From Roseococcus suduntuyensis (lineage in GTDB: Bacteria > Pseudomonadota > Alphaproteobacteria > Acetobacterales > Acetobacteraceae), in the NCBI RefSeq assembly GCF_014196305.1, contig NZ_JACIDJ010000001.1:399683-463682 (forward strand): 64,000 bases of DNA, read 5' to 3'. The notes under the pieces are model-generated. The model saw only the letters and a list, made by a program, of their open reading frames with translations. It was not told the origin of the DNA and did not search any database. The translations under genes and the position numbers were made by a program. Below, piece after piece: positions 44,500-53,039 of the stretch (position 1 is the stretch's first letter; each line of letters begins with the position of its first letter).

Positions 44500-45462
44500 A
44501 TGCCCGCGAACTCGATCGCCGATCTGCCTGCCCCAGTCACCGCAGCGAAGGCGGACTGGTTGGTCGCGTCTCACTGGATTGGTTTCACGCCAGCCGGAGA
44601 CGGCCCAGATGCGCCTGGACGATGCCAAGCGACAATTTCGTCCCAGGCAGGCAATGGGTACGTCATTGAATACATCACGTTGAATTTCGGTACACCTAAG
44701 CCGGCATATCTCGCAGACCCGCGCTATCTGGCCGAGCGCGCTGAACACGCCGCTGTTGCGGGGCGACTTGTCGCTGTCCACCGGCTCAGATCATCCTCAC
44801 TTTCCCTCAAGAGTATCCTTGGGGATGCTGACTACGAGCGCATGCAGGACATGTGGGATGAGGATGGTAGGCGTCGACGGTGGTCAGTCGCGTTCCCGAT
44901 CGTCGAGAGCTACGAAATTCCGACGAAGCCGCTTGCTCGTGACGTGCTGGGGCCCGACGCGATGCAGCGCGTTTTCGCGCATCCGTCAGCCACGCTGCGC
45001 CCACTCAATGACGAAGAACGACGTGCCATTTCTTCGGTACCAATCCTGCTTCGCCCGACCGCAAATGCGTGGATCGGGATCCAGGCAGATATTGCAGCGG
45101 CCGAGCGGAGCGAAATCGAGACACGAATCAGTCGGCACATCGACAGTGAGCTCGGCGACAACGCAATCGAAGGGATGACCAAAGAGCAATGGGTTAAGGT
45201 CCGCCGCCGAGCGGCGTGGTTGGCTCAAAAGTTCATTCAGGATCGGCAGAAAGCCAAGACGCTGCGCTGCGACGATTGTTCGTTTGATCCCGTCATCCGG
45301 GCCAATGGCACCGGCATCAAACCGCGAAGCCTGCTGGATGTGCATCACCTTCATCCCTTGGAGGAAGGACGCCGCGTAACGACGCTCGCGGACTTCAAGC
45401 TGCTGTGCCCAACGTGCCATCGCCTGGAGCATGCTCTGCTCCGCCTTGGATCGGCGAGCTGA
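44500..45462 (+). CDS. HNH endonuclease, likely cargo gene
   Basis: Protein of 320 residues. The HNH domain is C-terminal: 'LRCDDCSFDPV', 'SLLDVHHLHPLEEGRRVTTL' with the catalytic His, and 'LLCPTCHRLEHALLRLGSAS'; paired C-x-x-C motifs bind zinc. The first 220 residues are an unrecognised targeting region. Lower GC and different codon use than its neighbours indicate recent acquisition. It may be a restriction-like nuclease or a homing enzyme. ATG (MPANSIADLP) is preferred to a TTG three codons earlier. Confidence 0.82.
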   Translation: MPANSIADLPAPVTAAKADWLVASHWIGFTPAGDGPDAPGRCQATISSQAGNGYVIEYITLNFGTPKPAYLADPRYLAERAEHAAVAGRLVAVHRLRSSSLSLKSILGDADYERMQDMWDEDGRRRRWSVAFPIVESYEIPTKPLARDVLGPDAMQRVFAHPSATLRPLNDEERRAISSVPILLRPTANAWIGIQADIAAAERSEIETRISRHIDSELGDNAIEGMTKEQWVKVRRRAAWLAQKFIQDRQKAKTLRCDDCSFDPVIRANGTGIKPRSLLDVHHLHPLEEGRRVTTLADFKLLCPTCHRLEHALLRLGSAS

Positions 45463-45799
45463 CGCCCTCTGATCTGAAAGCGAAGAAGAAGGTAAGCCAG
45501 CGAAAGAATGTCGCGTTGATGCCTGAAACTCACATCGGGTAATCTCTCGACAGTCGTTGAATTGCGGCTGCGGCCAGTGGCTCCCGAGCCACTCGTCCGC
45601 TGATCAGCCACTGTGGCTCGCGAGCCGATGGTTCCTTCCTGGCCCCGCTGTATGCGGGGGGCGGAAGCGCGCAACGTCGCTAGCGCCAGGCCGAAGATAT
45701 GGGTTGCGGTTTGCAGCCTTCGCCCGCGGCTTCAAATCGTTAGCTGCAAACCGGCGCAGGGCCGCGGCCCTGCAAACCACCTGCAAACCGGATGGCATC
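45463..45799 (+). promoter_or_regulatory. Regulatory region before the methyltransferase pair
   Basis: No gene is seen in the 337 bases. Two dyads share one sequence: GTGGCTCCCGAGCCAC (45577-45592) and GTGGCTCGCGAGCC (45613-45626), centres 36 bp apart. Four copies of CTGCAAACC follow, at 45708-45716 (reverse), 45744-45752, 45770-45778 and 45781-45789, the last ending 10 bases before the ATG, where a ribosome-binding site would sit. This looks like layered operators. Confidence 0.6.
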
Positions 45800-47269
45800 A
45801 TGACGCTCCCCTGGATGGCGGCGAAGATTGTGCTGCGTCCAGTGGCGGAGCTGCGCCCGCATGCTGGCAATGCCCGCGTCCACAGCGCCGAGCAGCTGGA
45901 GCAGATCAAGGCCAGCATGCTGGCCTTCGGCTTCACCAACCCGCTGCTGGCCGATGAGGACGGCGTGCTGATCGCCGGCCACGGCCGGCTCGAGGTGGCG
46001 TCCGCGCTCGGCATGGCCAAGGTGCCGGTGATCGTGCTGCGGCACCTATCGGCGGCGCAGAAGGAGGCGCTGCGGCTCGCCGACAATCGCATCGCAGAGA
46101 ATGCGACCTGGGACCAGGCGCTGCTGCATGATGCGCTGGCCGCGGTGCAGGCGGCGCAGGACATCGACCTCGGCGCGCTCGGCTTCTCGGCGGATGAGCT
46201 CGCAGACATCCTCGCGGCGGCTGGAGATGCCGTGTCCGACGGCGACGCGCCCGAGGCTCTGTCTGCAGATCCTGCCGAGGGGGGCGGTGCGGCTGGCGCG
46301 GCGAATACGGAGGAGACGGCGGAGGATCCCGCCGACGCCGATCCGGAGCCGCCGCGCCAGGCCGTCACCCGCCCGGGCGATCTCTGGCTGCTGGGCGGGC
46401 ATCGCCTGCTCTGTGGCGACAGCACAGACGCCACCAGCGTGGCGCGCGTAATGGGCGAGGACCGCGCCGCGCTCCTGTTCACCAGCCCGCCCTACGGGAA
46501 CCAGCGCGAGTACACCACCGGCGGCGTCACGGATTGGGACGCTCTCATGCAGGGCGTGTTTCAGCATCTCGACGTGGCCATGCGACCGGATGGACAGGTG
46601 CTGGTGAACCTCGGGCTGATACATCGCGACAATGAATGGCAGCCGTATTGGGCCGGCTGGCTCGACTGGATGCGCGCCCGCGGCTGGCGGCGCTTCGGGC
46701 TCTACACCTGGGACCAGGGGCCTGGCCTGCCGGGCGACTGGAACGGGCGGCTGTCGCCCGCCTTCGAGTTGCTCTTCCACTTCAATCGCGAGGCCCGGCG
46801 CCCGAACAAGATCATCCCTTGCCGCTGGGCGGGGCACGTCAATTCCGAGAAGGGTGGCCTCCGCGCCAAGGACGGCACCGTCGGCGAATGGCAGCACGCC
46901 GGCCAAGGAGTCCAGGAAACCCGGATCCCGGACAACGTGCTGCGCATCACGCGGCACAAGGCCCGCGGGATCGAGACGGAGCATCCTGCGGTGTTCCCTG
47001 TCGCGCTGCCGGACTTCCTGATGCGGGCCTATGCCGATGAGGGCGACGTGGTGTTCGAGCCCTTCGCTGGCGCTGGCACCACCATCATCGCCGGCCAGCG
47101 CACCGGTCGCCGCGTGCGCGCGATCGAGCTGGCGCCTGCCTATGTCGACCTAGCCGTGGCGCGGTGGCGGATGCTGCATCCGGACATGCCGGTGACGCTG
47201 GCGGACGATGGTCGCGATTACGACGCCGTTGCCGCAGCGCGGATGGAGGTCACTGCCGATGCAGCCTGA
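45800..47269 (+). CDS. ParB-domain/DNA methyltransferase fusion, first of pair
   Basis: Protein of 489 residues. The ParB-like N-terminal domain (about 8-110) has 'RPHAGNARVHSAEQLEQIKA', 'LIAGHGRLEVASALGM' and 'LADNRIAENATWDQALLHDA'. An acidic linker follows. The methyltransferase has motif IV 'FTSPPYGNQREY' and SAM-binding 'FEPFAGAGTTIIAGQRTGRR', an N4-cytosine/N6-adenine type (SPPY favours N4-C, not certain). Such fusions are common prophage orphan methyltransferases that protect or regulate phage DNA. No cognate restriction gene is adjacent. Confidence 0.88.
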   Translation: MTLPWMAAKIVLRPVAELRPHAGNARVHSAEQLEQIKASMLAFGFTNPLLADEDGVLIAGHGRLEVASALGMAKVPVIVLRHLSAAQKEALRLADNRIAENATWDQALLHDALAAVQAAQDIDLGALGFSADELADILAAAGDAVSDGDAPEALSADPAEGGGAAGAANTEETAEDPADADPEPPRQAVTRPGDLWLLGGHRLLCGDSTDATSVARVMGEDRAALLFTSPPYGNQREYTTGGVTDWDALMQGVFQHLDVAMRPDGQVLVNLGLIHRDNEWQPYWAGWLDWMRARGWRRFGLYTWDQGPGLPGDWNGRLSPAFELLFHFNREARRPNKIIPCRWAGHVNSEKGGLRAKDGTVGEWQHAGQGVQETRIPDNVLRITRHKARGIETEHPAVFPVALPDFLMRAYADEGDVVFEPFAGAGTTIIAGQRTGRRVRAIELAPAYVDLAVARWRMLHPDMPVTLADDGRDYDAVAAARMEVTADAA

Positions 47270-48527
47270 CCTCGTCGTCTCCACACTGCCGGTCGCGGCG
47301 CTGGTGCCCTATGCCGAAAACGCCCGGACGCACTCTGCGTCCCAGGTGGCGCAGATCGCGGCATCCATCGCCGAGTTCGGCTTCGTGAACCCGGTGCTGG
47401 TCGATGCCGAGGGCGTTCTGATCGCCGGCCACGGCCGCGTCATGGCGGCGAAGCAGCTCGGGCTGGCCTCGGTGCCTGTGCTGCGGCTCGGCCATCTCTC
47501 TCCTGCTCAGGCCCGCGCGCTCCGGCTCGCGGACAACCAGATCGCGCTGAACTCGGGCTGGGACGAGGCGCTGCTCGCCGCCGAGATCGCCCGCATCCGC
47601 GACGAGGCGGTGGTCGACCTGGACGTGCTCGGCTTTTCCGGCATGGAGCTCGACAGGCTGTTGGCTGCGGCCGACGCTGGTCTCGGCGATGATGGTGACG
47701 ATGCGCCGCCGCCGCCCGTGGTGCCGGTCAGCCGGACAGGTGATCTGTGGATCTGCGGCGAGCACCGCCTGCTGTGCGGCGACGCGACGAAGCTGGCCGA
47801 CGTGCAGCGTGCCCTGGGTGCCGGCCATCTGGCCGACATGGGCTTCGTCGATCCGCCCTATAATGTGGCCTACGAGGGCGGCACGGCGGCCAAGATGACC
47901 ATCGCCAATGACGCGCTCGGCGGCGGCTTTCCGGAGTTCCTGCGACCGGCGCTGGCCAACCTGCTCTCGGTGACCAAGGGCGCCTGCTACGTCTGCATGT
48001 CCTCGTCCGAATGGCCAACGCTGCATCGCATCTGGCAGGAGGCGGGCGGCAAATGGTCCAGCACCATCATCTGGGCGAAGAACACCTTCGCGCTTGGCCG
48101 TGCCGACTACCACCAGCAGTTCGAAGCCATGCTCTATGGCTGGAAGGCCGGAGCGCAGCACTACTGGTGCGGCGCGCGCGACCAAGGAAATGTCTGGCAC
48201 TTCGACAAGCCGGCCCGCAACGATCTGCATCCGACGATGAAGCCGGTGGCGCTGGTGGAGCGCGCCATCCGCAACAGCAGCAAGCCGCGCGACACGGTGC
48301 TGGACTGCTTCGGCGGGTCGGGCACGACGATGATCGCGGCGGAGCGAACGGGGCGGCGTGCCGTATTGCTGGAGATCGACCCCGCCTATGCCGATGTGAT
48401 CGTGCGGCGCTGGCAGGAAGCGAACGGCGAAGCCGCCGTGCTGGAGGGTGATGATCGCATCTTCGCCGATGTCGCCGCGGCCCGCGGCATTGTCGATCAT
48501 GATGTGATCCAGACCGCCGAATCATAG
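47259..48527 (+). CDS. ParB-domain/DNA methyltransferase fusion, second of pair
   Basis: Protein of 422 residues, with the same layout as the preceding gene and overlapping it by 11 bases. The ParB part has 'YAENARTHSASQVAQIAASI' and 'LIAGHGRVMAAKQLGL'. Motif IV is 'FVDPPYNVAYEGG', typical of N6-adenine enzymes, with 'LDCFGGSGTTMIAAERTGRR' as SAM loop. The two differ in catalytic motif (SPPY versus DPPY) and have little similarity in the target region, so they likely methylate different sites. Confidence 0.9.
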   Translation: MQPDLVVSTLPVAALVPYAENARTHSASQVAQIAASIAEFGFVNPVLVDAEGVLIAGHGRVMAAKQLGLASVPVLRLGHLSPAQARALRLADNQIALNSGWDEALLAAEIARIRDEAVVDLDVLGFSGMELDRLLAAADAGLGDDGDDAPPPPVVPVSRTGDLWICGEHRLLCGDATKLADVQRALGAGHLADMGFVDPPYNVAYEGGTAAKMTIANDALGGGFPEFLRPALANLLSVTKGACYVCMSSSEWPTLHRIWQEAGGKWSSTIIWAKNTFALGRADYHQQFEAMLYGWKAGAQHYWCGARDQGNVWHFDKPARNDLHPTMKPVALVERAIRNSSKPRDTVLDCFGGSGTTMIAAERTGRRAVLLEIDPAYADVIVRRWQEANGEAAVLEGDDRIFADVAAARGIVDHDVIQTAES

Positions 48528-48551
48528 CAATCTCACGACGCTGCATCTTGC

Positions 48552-48597
48552 TTGGCTCGTGCGCGCCACAGCGCGAATGGTCCGTCACACGCAGGGG
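48552..48597 (+). promoter_or_regulatory. Repeated leader/promoter element, copy 1
   Basis: TTGGCT, 18 bases, then AATGGTCCGTCAC and CGCAGGG. The segment CACAGCGCGAAT(G/C)GTCCGTCAC recurs at 49887-49931 before another small gene. TTGGCT-N18-AATSGT is compatible with a promoter, and both copies lie 28-30 bases before an ATG. Confidence 0.5.
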
Positions 48598-48624
48598 GTG
48601 CCCTGCACCACGACGGAGACGACC

Positions 48625-48861
48625 ATGACCGACCGCGAAGCCCGCGCCACCCGCAACCAGGAACGCAGCCTGGCCGCCTTCCTCGCGAAAAAGGCCGAAT
48701 TCGACGCCCTCCTCGCCGAACTCACCCAGGCCAGCGCGGACCATTTTGGCGCCAACCCCGAGACGGTGCTTTGGGGCGAAGCGGCCTGGCTTTCGGATGC
48801 GACGGCGAAGCTGAAGGACATCCCGGACCAGCATTTCCGCCGCGGCGAATACGCAGCCTGA
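48625..48861 (+). CDS. Hypothetical phage protein
   Basis: Protein of 78 residues, helical: 'RNQERSLAAFLAKKAEFDAL' and 'LTQASADHFGANPETVLWGE'. It follows the first copy of the repeated leader. No family recognised; small proteins of this kind are common upstream of terminase in alphaproteobacterial prophages. Confidence 0.65.
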   Translation: MTDREARATRNQERSLAAFLAKKAEFDALLAELTQASADHFGANPETVLWGEAAWLSDATAKLKDIPDQHFRRGEYAA

Positions 48862-48956
48862 CGCGGGCCACTCCCGCACCGCCCCGACCGGCAGCGCCGG
48901 CGGGGCTCCCGGCAGTAGGGGCCGATGACCGGCACCCGGAACCGGAGACCACCACG

Positions 48957-49814
48957 ATGACCAAGCTTTCCGACAGCCAGCGCGTGATCCTGAGCGCCGC
49001 CGCGCAGCACGAGATGGGCCTCGCCCGCGCGCCGAAGACCCTGCCGGCCGCGGCCCGCAACGCGGTCTTCCGCAGCCTGATCAAGAACAACCTTCTGACC
49101 GAGATCAACGCGCCGCGGGAGCATGTGGGGCTCGGTTGGCGCCAGGACGAGGACGGGACCTGGATCGTGGCGCGCATCACCGACGAGGGGCTGCGCGCCA
49201 TTGGCATCGATCCGAACGAGGGCGACGCGGTTGCCGGCGAGCCCGACTGCTCCGGCATCGAGGGCAGCGTGCCAGACACGGCGCCCACGGTGGCGCCGGA
49301 CGCGGAGCCCGCCGCACAGGACGCCACGGTCGCCGAAGCCGCCCAGGCCGCGCCCCTGGCGGAGGAAATCGCCCTGCTCGACCAGGCCCTCGCGGCACGC
49401 GCCGCCGCGCCGCGGACCAGCCTGCGCGACGCCGCCGCGGCGGTCCTCGCTGCCTGGGACGACGAGGCCAACCGCGCCACGGACATGATCGCCGCGCTCG
49501 ACGCCCCGATGGAGGCGCTGCGCACCCTGCTCGCCGGCAAGCCGGCCCGCGCCCCGCGCGAGGCCGGAGCGCCACGCAAGCCGCGGGAGGGCACGAAGCA
49601 GGAGCAGGTCCTGGCCATGCTCCGCCGGCCGGAGGGCGCCACGGTGGCGCAGATCGCCGAAGCGACTGGCTGGGCGCAGCACACGGTGCGCGGCTTCTTC
49701 GCCGGGCTGAAGAAGAAGGGCCACGCGGTCGAGGTGAAGTCGCGGGAGCGGATGGTCGGCCCGAACAAGACCGGCGCGAAGGGCTCCTTCACCATCTACG
49801 CCCTCGCGGAGTGA
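48957..49814 (+). CDS. DUF3489 protein
   Basis: Protein of 285 residues. The C-terminal DUF3489 domain is winged-helix-like: 'GTKQEQVLAMLRRPEGATVA' then 'QIAEATGWAQHTVRGFFAGL' and KKKGHAVEVKSRE. The N-terminal 70 residues form a second small domain ('ILSAAAQHEMGLARAPKTLP'), and the centre is an Ala/Pro-rich linker and helix. Probably a DNA-binding phage regulator. Confidence 0.8.
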   Translation: MTKLSDSQRVILSAAAQHEMGLARAPKTLPAAARNAVFRSLIKNNLLTEINAPREHVGLGWRQDEDGTWIVARITDEGLRAIGIDPNEGDAVAGEPDCSGIEGSVPDTAPTVAPDAEPAAQDATVAEAAQAAPLAEEIALLDQALAARAAAPRTSLRDAAAAVLAAWDDEANRATDMIAALDAPMEALRTLLAGKPARAPREAGAPRKPREGTKQEQVLAMLRRPEGATVAQIAEATGWAQHTVRGFFAGLKKKGHAVEVKSRERMVGPNKTGAKGSFTIYALAE

Positions 49815-49847
49815 AGCATCTCAGCCACGCCACTGAACATCATCGAG

Positions 49848-49880
49848 AGCGCCAGGGATCATCCAGATTCCCGGCGCTTT
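49848..49880 (+). terminator. Intrinsic terminator after the DUF3489 gene
   Basis: AGCGCC (49848-49853) pairs with GGCGCT (49873-49878). After one bulged base, GGGAT pairs with ATTCCC-side bases. TTTATC follows. It separates the DUF3489 transcript from the second repeated leader. Confidence 0.6.
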
Positions 49881-49886
49881 ATCGAG

Positions 49887-49931
49887 TTGGCTGCGCTCCG
49901 ACACAGCGCGAATCGTCCGTCACGCGCAGGG
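49887..49931 (+). promoter_or_regulatory. Repeated leader/promoter element, copy 2
   Basis: TTGGCT, 18 bases, AATCGTCCGTCAC, CGCAGGG: near copy of the element at 48552-48597. It starts 6 bases after a terminator, consistent with a fresh promoter for the packaging genes. Confidence 0.5.
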
Positions 49932-49959
49932 CATCCCGCCCCGCTAGACGGAGACGCAG

Positions 49960-50256
49960 ATGAGCGTGAAGCCAAAGTGCACGGAGCGACGCTGGATCAT
50001 CCTGGCGCAGGATGGCCGGCACGTGACGATGGGCCGCGCCGCGCCGCCCCGCAAAGCCGAGGTCGAGGCCGCCGCCGCGGCGCTTGCCGCACAGGGGCTG
50101 GCAGGCTGGCTCGCCACACTCGACGGGAACTACTGGTCGCGCCGCCGCGTGGCCCTCGCGCCGGTGCAGATGCTCGGCGACGGCGCCACGCTGGACTGGT
50201 CCGCCGCCATCACCGCCTTTGAAGCCGCCCGCCAGCGCGCCCTTCGTCCCCTCTGA
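49960..50256 (+). CDS. Hypothetical phage protein
   Basis: Protein of 98 residues, 'RRWIILAQDGRHVTMGRAAP' followed by a helix 'KAEVEAAAAALAAQGLAGWL'. GACGGAGACG precedes the ATG. No family recognised. It follows the second repeated leader and lies before the terminase genes. Confidence 0.65.
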   Translation: MSVKPKCTERRWIILAQDGRHVTMGRAAPPRKAEVEAAAAALAAQGLAGWLATLDGNYWSRRRVALAPVQMLGDGATLDWSAAITAFEAARQRALRPL

Positions 50257-50334
50257 GAAGGCCGGCATCGCCATCACGCGCGGCGGCTTGCGGGCCCCCA
50301 TCGCGGCTCCGCGATGGGAGGCAGAGTCGCCGCC

Positions 50335-50850
50335 ATGCCGGAAATGACCGCCTCCACGCGCGAGGCCGCCCGTCGCCTCGGCGTCAGCGACACCGCCATC
50401 CACAAGGCCGAGCGGGCGGGCCGCATCGCCCGCGAGCCGGATGGCCAGTGGGACATCGACAAGACCCGACGTCGCCTGGTGGAGACCGCTGATCCCGCCC
50501 GCTCGCCCCTGGCCAGTGGCGCGGGCGCGGACGGCACGCCCTTCGCGCGGCTGAAGGTCGCGCAGCTCGCACTGAAGGTGGAGGCGCAGCGCCTCTCGCT
50601 GGACGAGACCAAGCGCCGCCTGGTCGATGTCACTGAGGCCAACGCCGCGCTCGACGAGATCGGCAGCACTATGCGCGACGCGCTGCTGAACTGGCCGGCC
50701 CGCGTCTCGGGCCTGATCGCCGCCGAGATCAGCGTCGACCCGCATCTGCTGCAGACCATCCTGCAGAGCCACATCAACGACCTGCTGACGGAGGCGGCCG
50801 ATCGCTTCGATCCAGCAGGCCTCGGAGGGGACCGGTCTCCGCAGCCGTGA
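50335..50850 (+). CDS. Terminase small subunit
   Basis: Protein of 171 residues. The N-terminal HTH 'TREAARRLGVSDTAIHKAER' recognises packaging DNA, and the C-terminal helical part 'RDALLNWPARVSGLIAAEIS' is typical of Nu1-like subunits. A hairpin (CCCATCGC/GCGATGGG, 50297-50318) covers an alternative in-frame ATG at 50314, which favours this ATG. It is followed by the large subunit. Confidence 0.78.
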   Translation: MPEMTASTREAARRLGVSDTAIHKAERAGRIAREPDGQWDIDKTRRRLVETADPARSPLASGAGADGTPFARLKVAQLALKVEAQRLSLDETKRRLVDVTEANAALDEIGSTMRDALLNWPARVSGLIAAEISVDPHLLQTILQSHINDLLTEAADRFDPAGLGGDRSPQP

Positions 50851-50854
50851 GCAT

Positions 50855-52789
50855 GTGCGCCGGCGCGTGGGCGCCATGCTGCGCCCGCCGCCACAGCTCA
50901 CTGTGTCGGAATGGGCCGAGCGCCACCGCATGCTCGGCAGCCGCGCCTCGGCCGAACCCGGTCCCTGGCGCACCAGCCGTACGCCGTATCTGAAGGATGT
51001 GATGGACGCGCTCTCGGCGGTGCATCCCGCCCGGCGCGTCGTCTTCGTGAAGGGCGCGCAGGTCGGCGCCACGGAAAGCGGGAACAACTGGCTCGGCTAC
51101 ATTATGCACCACGTGCCGGCGCCCGCGCTGGCGGTGCAGCCGACCGTGGAACTGGCCAAGCGCTTCTCGCGCCAGCGCATCGACCCGCTTCTGGAGGAAA
51201 CGCCGGCGCTGCGGGAGCGCGTGGCACCCGCCCGGGCGCGGGACAGCGGCAACACCATGCTTTCGAAGGAATTCCCCGGCGGCATCCTGGTGCTGACGGG
51301 CGCGAACAGCGCGGTCGGGCTGCGCTCGATGACGGCGCGGTTCCTGTTTCTCGACGAGGTCGACGCCTATCCCGGTGACGTCGCCGGCGAGGGTGATCCC
51401 ATCGCCCTGGCAGAGGCACGTGCCCGGACCTTCGGCTGGCGGCGCAAGGCCTTCCTCGTCAGCACGCCCACCATTGCGGGCCGCAGCCGCATCGAGCGGG
51501 AATACCTGGCCAGCGACCAGCGGCGGTTCTTCTTGCCGTGCACCGCCTGCGGCGAGATGCAGTGGCTGCGCTTCGAGCGACTGCTCTGGGAGAAGGGTGC
51601 GCCAGAGACGGCGCGGTATCATTGCACCGCCTGCGACCACCCGATGCAGGAGCACGATAAGACCGCCATGCTTGGCGGCGGGGAATGGCGCGCGACGGCA
51701 GAAGGCCAGGATCCCCACACGATCGGCTTTCACATCTCGGCGCTTTACTCGCCGGTGGGCTGGCTGTCCTGGGAGCAGATCGCCCGCGATTGGGAGGCGG
51801 CCCAGGGTAAGCCCGAGGACATCAAGACCTTCAAGAACACGGTCCTGGGTGAGACTTGGCAGGAGCAGGGCGAGGCCCCGGATTGGGAGCGCCTGGTGGA
51901 GCGCCGCGAGGATTTCACCATGGGCGTGGTGCCCACGGGCGCGCTGGTGCTGACGGCTGGCGTGGACGTCCAGGACGATCGCCTCGAATGCGACGTGTGG
52001 GGCTGGGCGGAGGGCTTCTCCTCCTGGCTTGTCGACCACATCGTGATCTCCGGCAGCCCGCGGGACCGGGAGCCCTGGGATGAACTCGCTCGGGTGCTGA
52101 CGCGCGACTGGCCGCGCCACGGTGGCGGCGCGATGCGCATCGCCCGGCTCTGCGTCGATACCGGCGGCCGGGACACTGCCGCCGTCTATGGCCACCTCCG
52201 CCGCCTGCGGGATCCGCGCATCGCGCCCACGAAGGGCATCGACGGGTGGAACCGGGCGCAGCCCGTCCACGGCCCGACGCCGGTGGATGCGCTGGTCAAC
52301 GGCCAGAAGCTCCGGCGCGGGCTGAAGCTCTGGACCGTCTCCGTCTCGACCTGGAAGGCCGATCTCTATCGCCGGCTCTGGCTCGGCCGCGGCGATGCGG
52401 AGGAGCTTCCGCCCGGCTGGGTGCACCTGCCGCGCGCAGTCGAGGTGGAGTGGGTCAAGCAGTTGGTCGCCGAGCAGCTGCGCACCACGAAGGACCGCCG
52501 CGGCTTTGCGCGGCAAGAATGGGCCAAGCTGCGAGAACGTAATGAGGCACTGGACTGCGCGGTGCTGGCGCGCGCGGCGCTCTGGCTGCTCGGTGCGGAT
52601 CGCTACGGCGAGCAGTTCTGGACGCGGCTGCGGGATGAGGCGGCAGATGCGCCGCTGCGGCCGAGCGAAATTCCCGCCGCCGGGAATGTCGCTCCTCCAT
52701 CGCCGGCGTCGCAAGCCGTGGCGGTGCCGCCATCCGACACCCAGCGCCCCCGGGGCTGGCTCGCGCCGCGCAGCGGCTGGCTTCGCTGA
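50855..52789 (+). CDS. Terminase large subunit, GpA (lambda) type
   Basis: DNA-packaging ATPase-nuclease of about 640 residues. It opens 'LTVSEWAERHRMLGSRASAE'. ATPase region: 'RRVVFVKGAQVGATESGNNW' (Walker A variant) and 'MTARFLFLDEVDAYPGDVAG' (Walker B). A zinc finger-like 'LPCTACGEMQWLRFERLLWE' and 'YHCTACDHPM' follow. Nuclease: 'LVLTAGVDVQDDRLECDVWG' with acidic residues. Start is a GTG; an ATG at 50876 removes seven residues. Confidence 0.92.
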   Translation: MRRRVGAMLRPPPQLTVSEWAERHRMLGSRASAEPGPWRTSRTPYLKDVMDALSAVHPARRVVFVKGAQVGATESGNNWLGYIMHHVPAPALAVQPTVELAKRFSRQRIDPLLEETPALRERVAPARARDSGNTMLSKEFPGGILVLTGANSAVGLRSMTARFLFLDEVDAYPGDVAGEGDPIALAEARARTFGWRRKAFLVSTPTIAGRSRIEREYLASDQRRFFLPCTACGEMQWLRFERLLWEKGAPETARYHCTACDHPMQEHDKTAMLGGGEWRATAEGQDPHTIGFHISALYSPVGWLSWEQIARDWEAAQGKPEDIKTFKNTVLGETWQEQGEAPDWERLVERREDFTMGVVPTGALVLTAGVDVQDDRLECDVWGWAEGFSSWLVDHIVISGSPRDREPWDELARVLTRDWPRHGGGAMRIARLCVDTGGRDTAAVYGHLRRLRDPRIAPTKGIDGWNRAQPVHGPTPVDALVNGQKLRRGLKLWTVSVSTWKADLYRRLWLGRGDAEELPPGWVHLPRAVEVEWVKQLVAEQLRTTKDRRGFARQEWAKLRERNEALDCAVLARAALWLLGADRYGEQFWTRLRDEAADAPLRPSEIPAAGNVAPPSPASQAVAVPPSDTQRPRGWLAPRSGWLR

Positions 52790-52802
52790 GAGGAGGACGA
52801 TC

Positions 52803-53039
52803 ATGGACCCCACCGTCCTCGCCTGGGCGCTCGCCCAACCTGCCGGCACGCGCGCCGCAGTCCTGGCCGCCGCCTTCACCGGCGGCACCACGCGCGTGAC
52901 CTTCGACGGGCGCACGGTGGAGTACCGCTCTCTGGACGAGCTCGGTCGCGCCCTGTCCGTCCTTCACGCCGCCGAGAACGCCGCCGCACGCCGCCCCAGC
53001 GTCACCTTCGCCAGCTTCTCCCGCGAGGGCAGCAAGTGA
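52803..53039 (+). CDS. gpW-like head-tail joining protein
   Basis: Protein of 78 residues. 'FTGGTTRVTFDGRTVEYRSL' then DELGRALSVLHAAEN matches the beta-hairpin/helix pattern of gpW-family joiners, which sit between terminase and portal in lambda-like phages, as here. GAGGAGG precedes the ATG. Confidence 0.75.
   Translation: MDPTVLAWALAQPAGTRAAVLAAAFTGGTTRVTFDGRTVEYRSLDELGRALSVLHAAENAAARRPSVTFASFSREGSK

Noticed and set aside
45557-45799. An 81-residue N-terminal extension of the first methyltransferase
   Set aside because: It is Arg/Cys/Trp-rich and spans dyads and repeats; the ParB-like domain starts just after the ATG at 45800.
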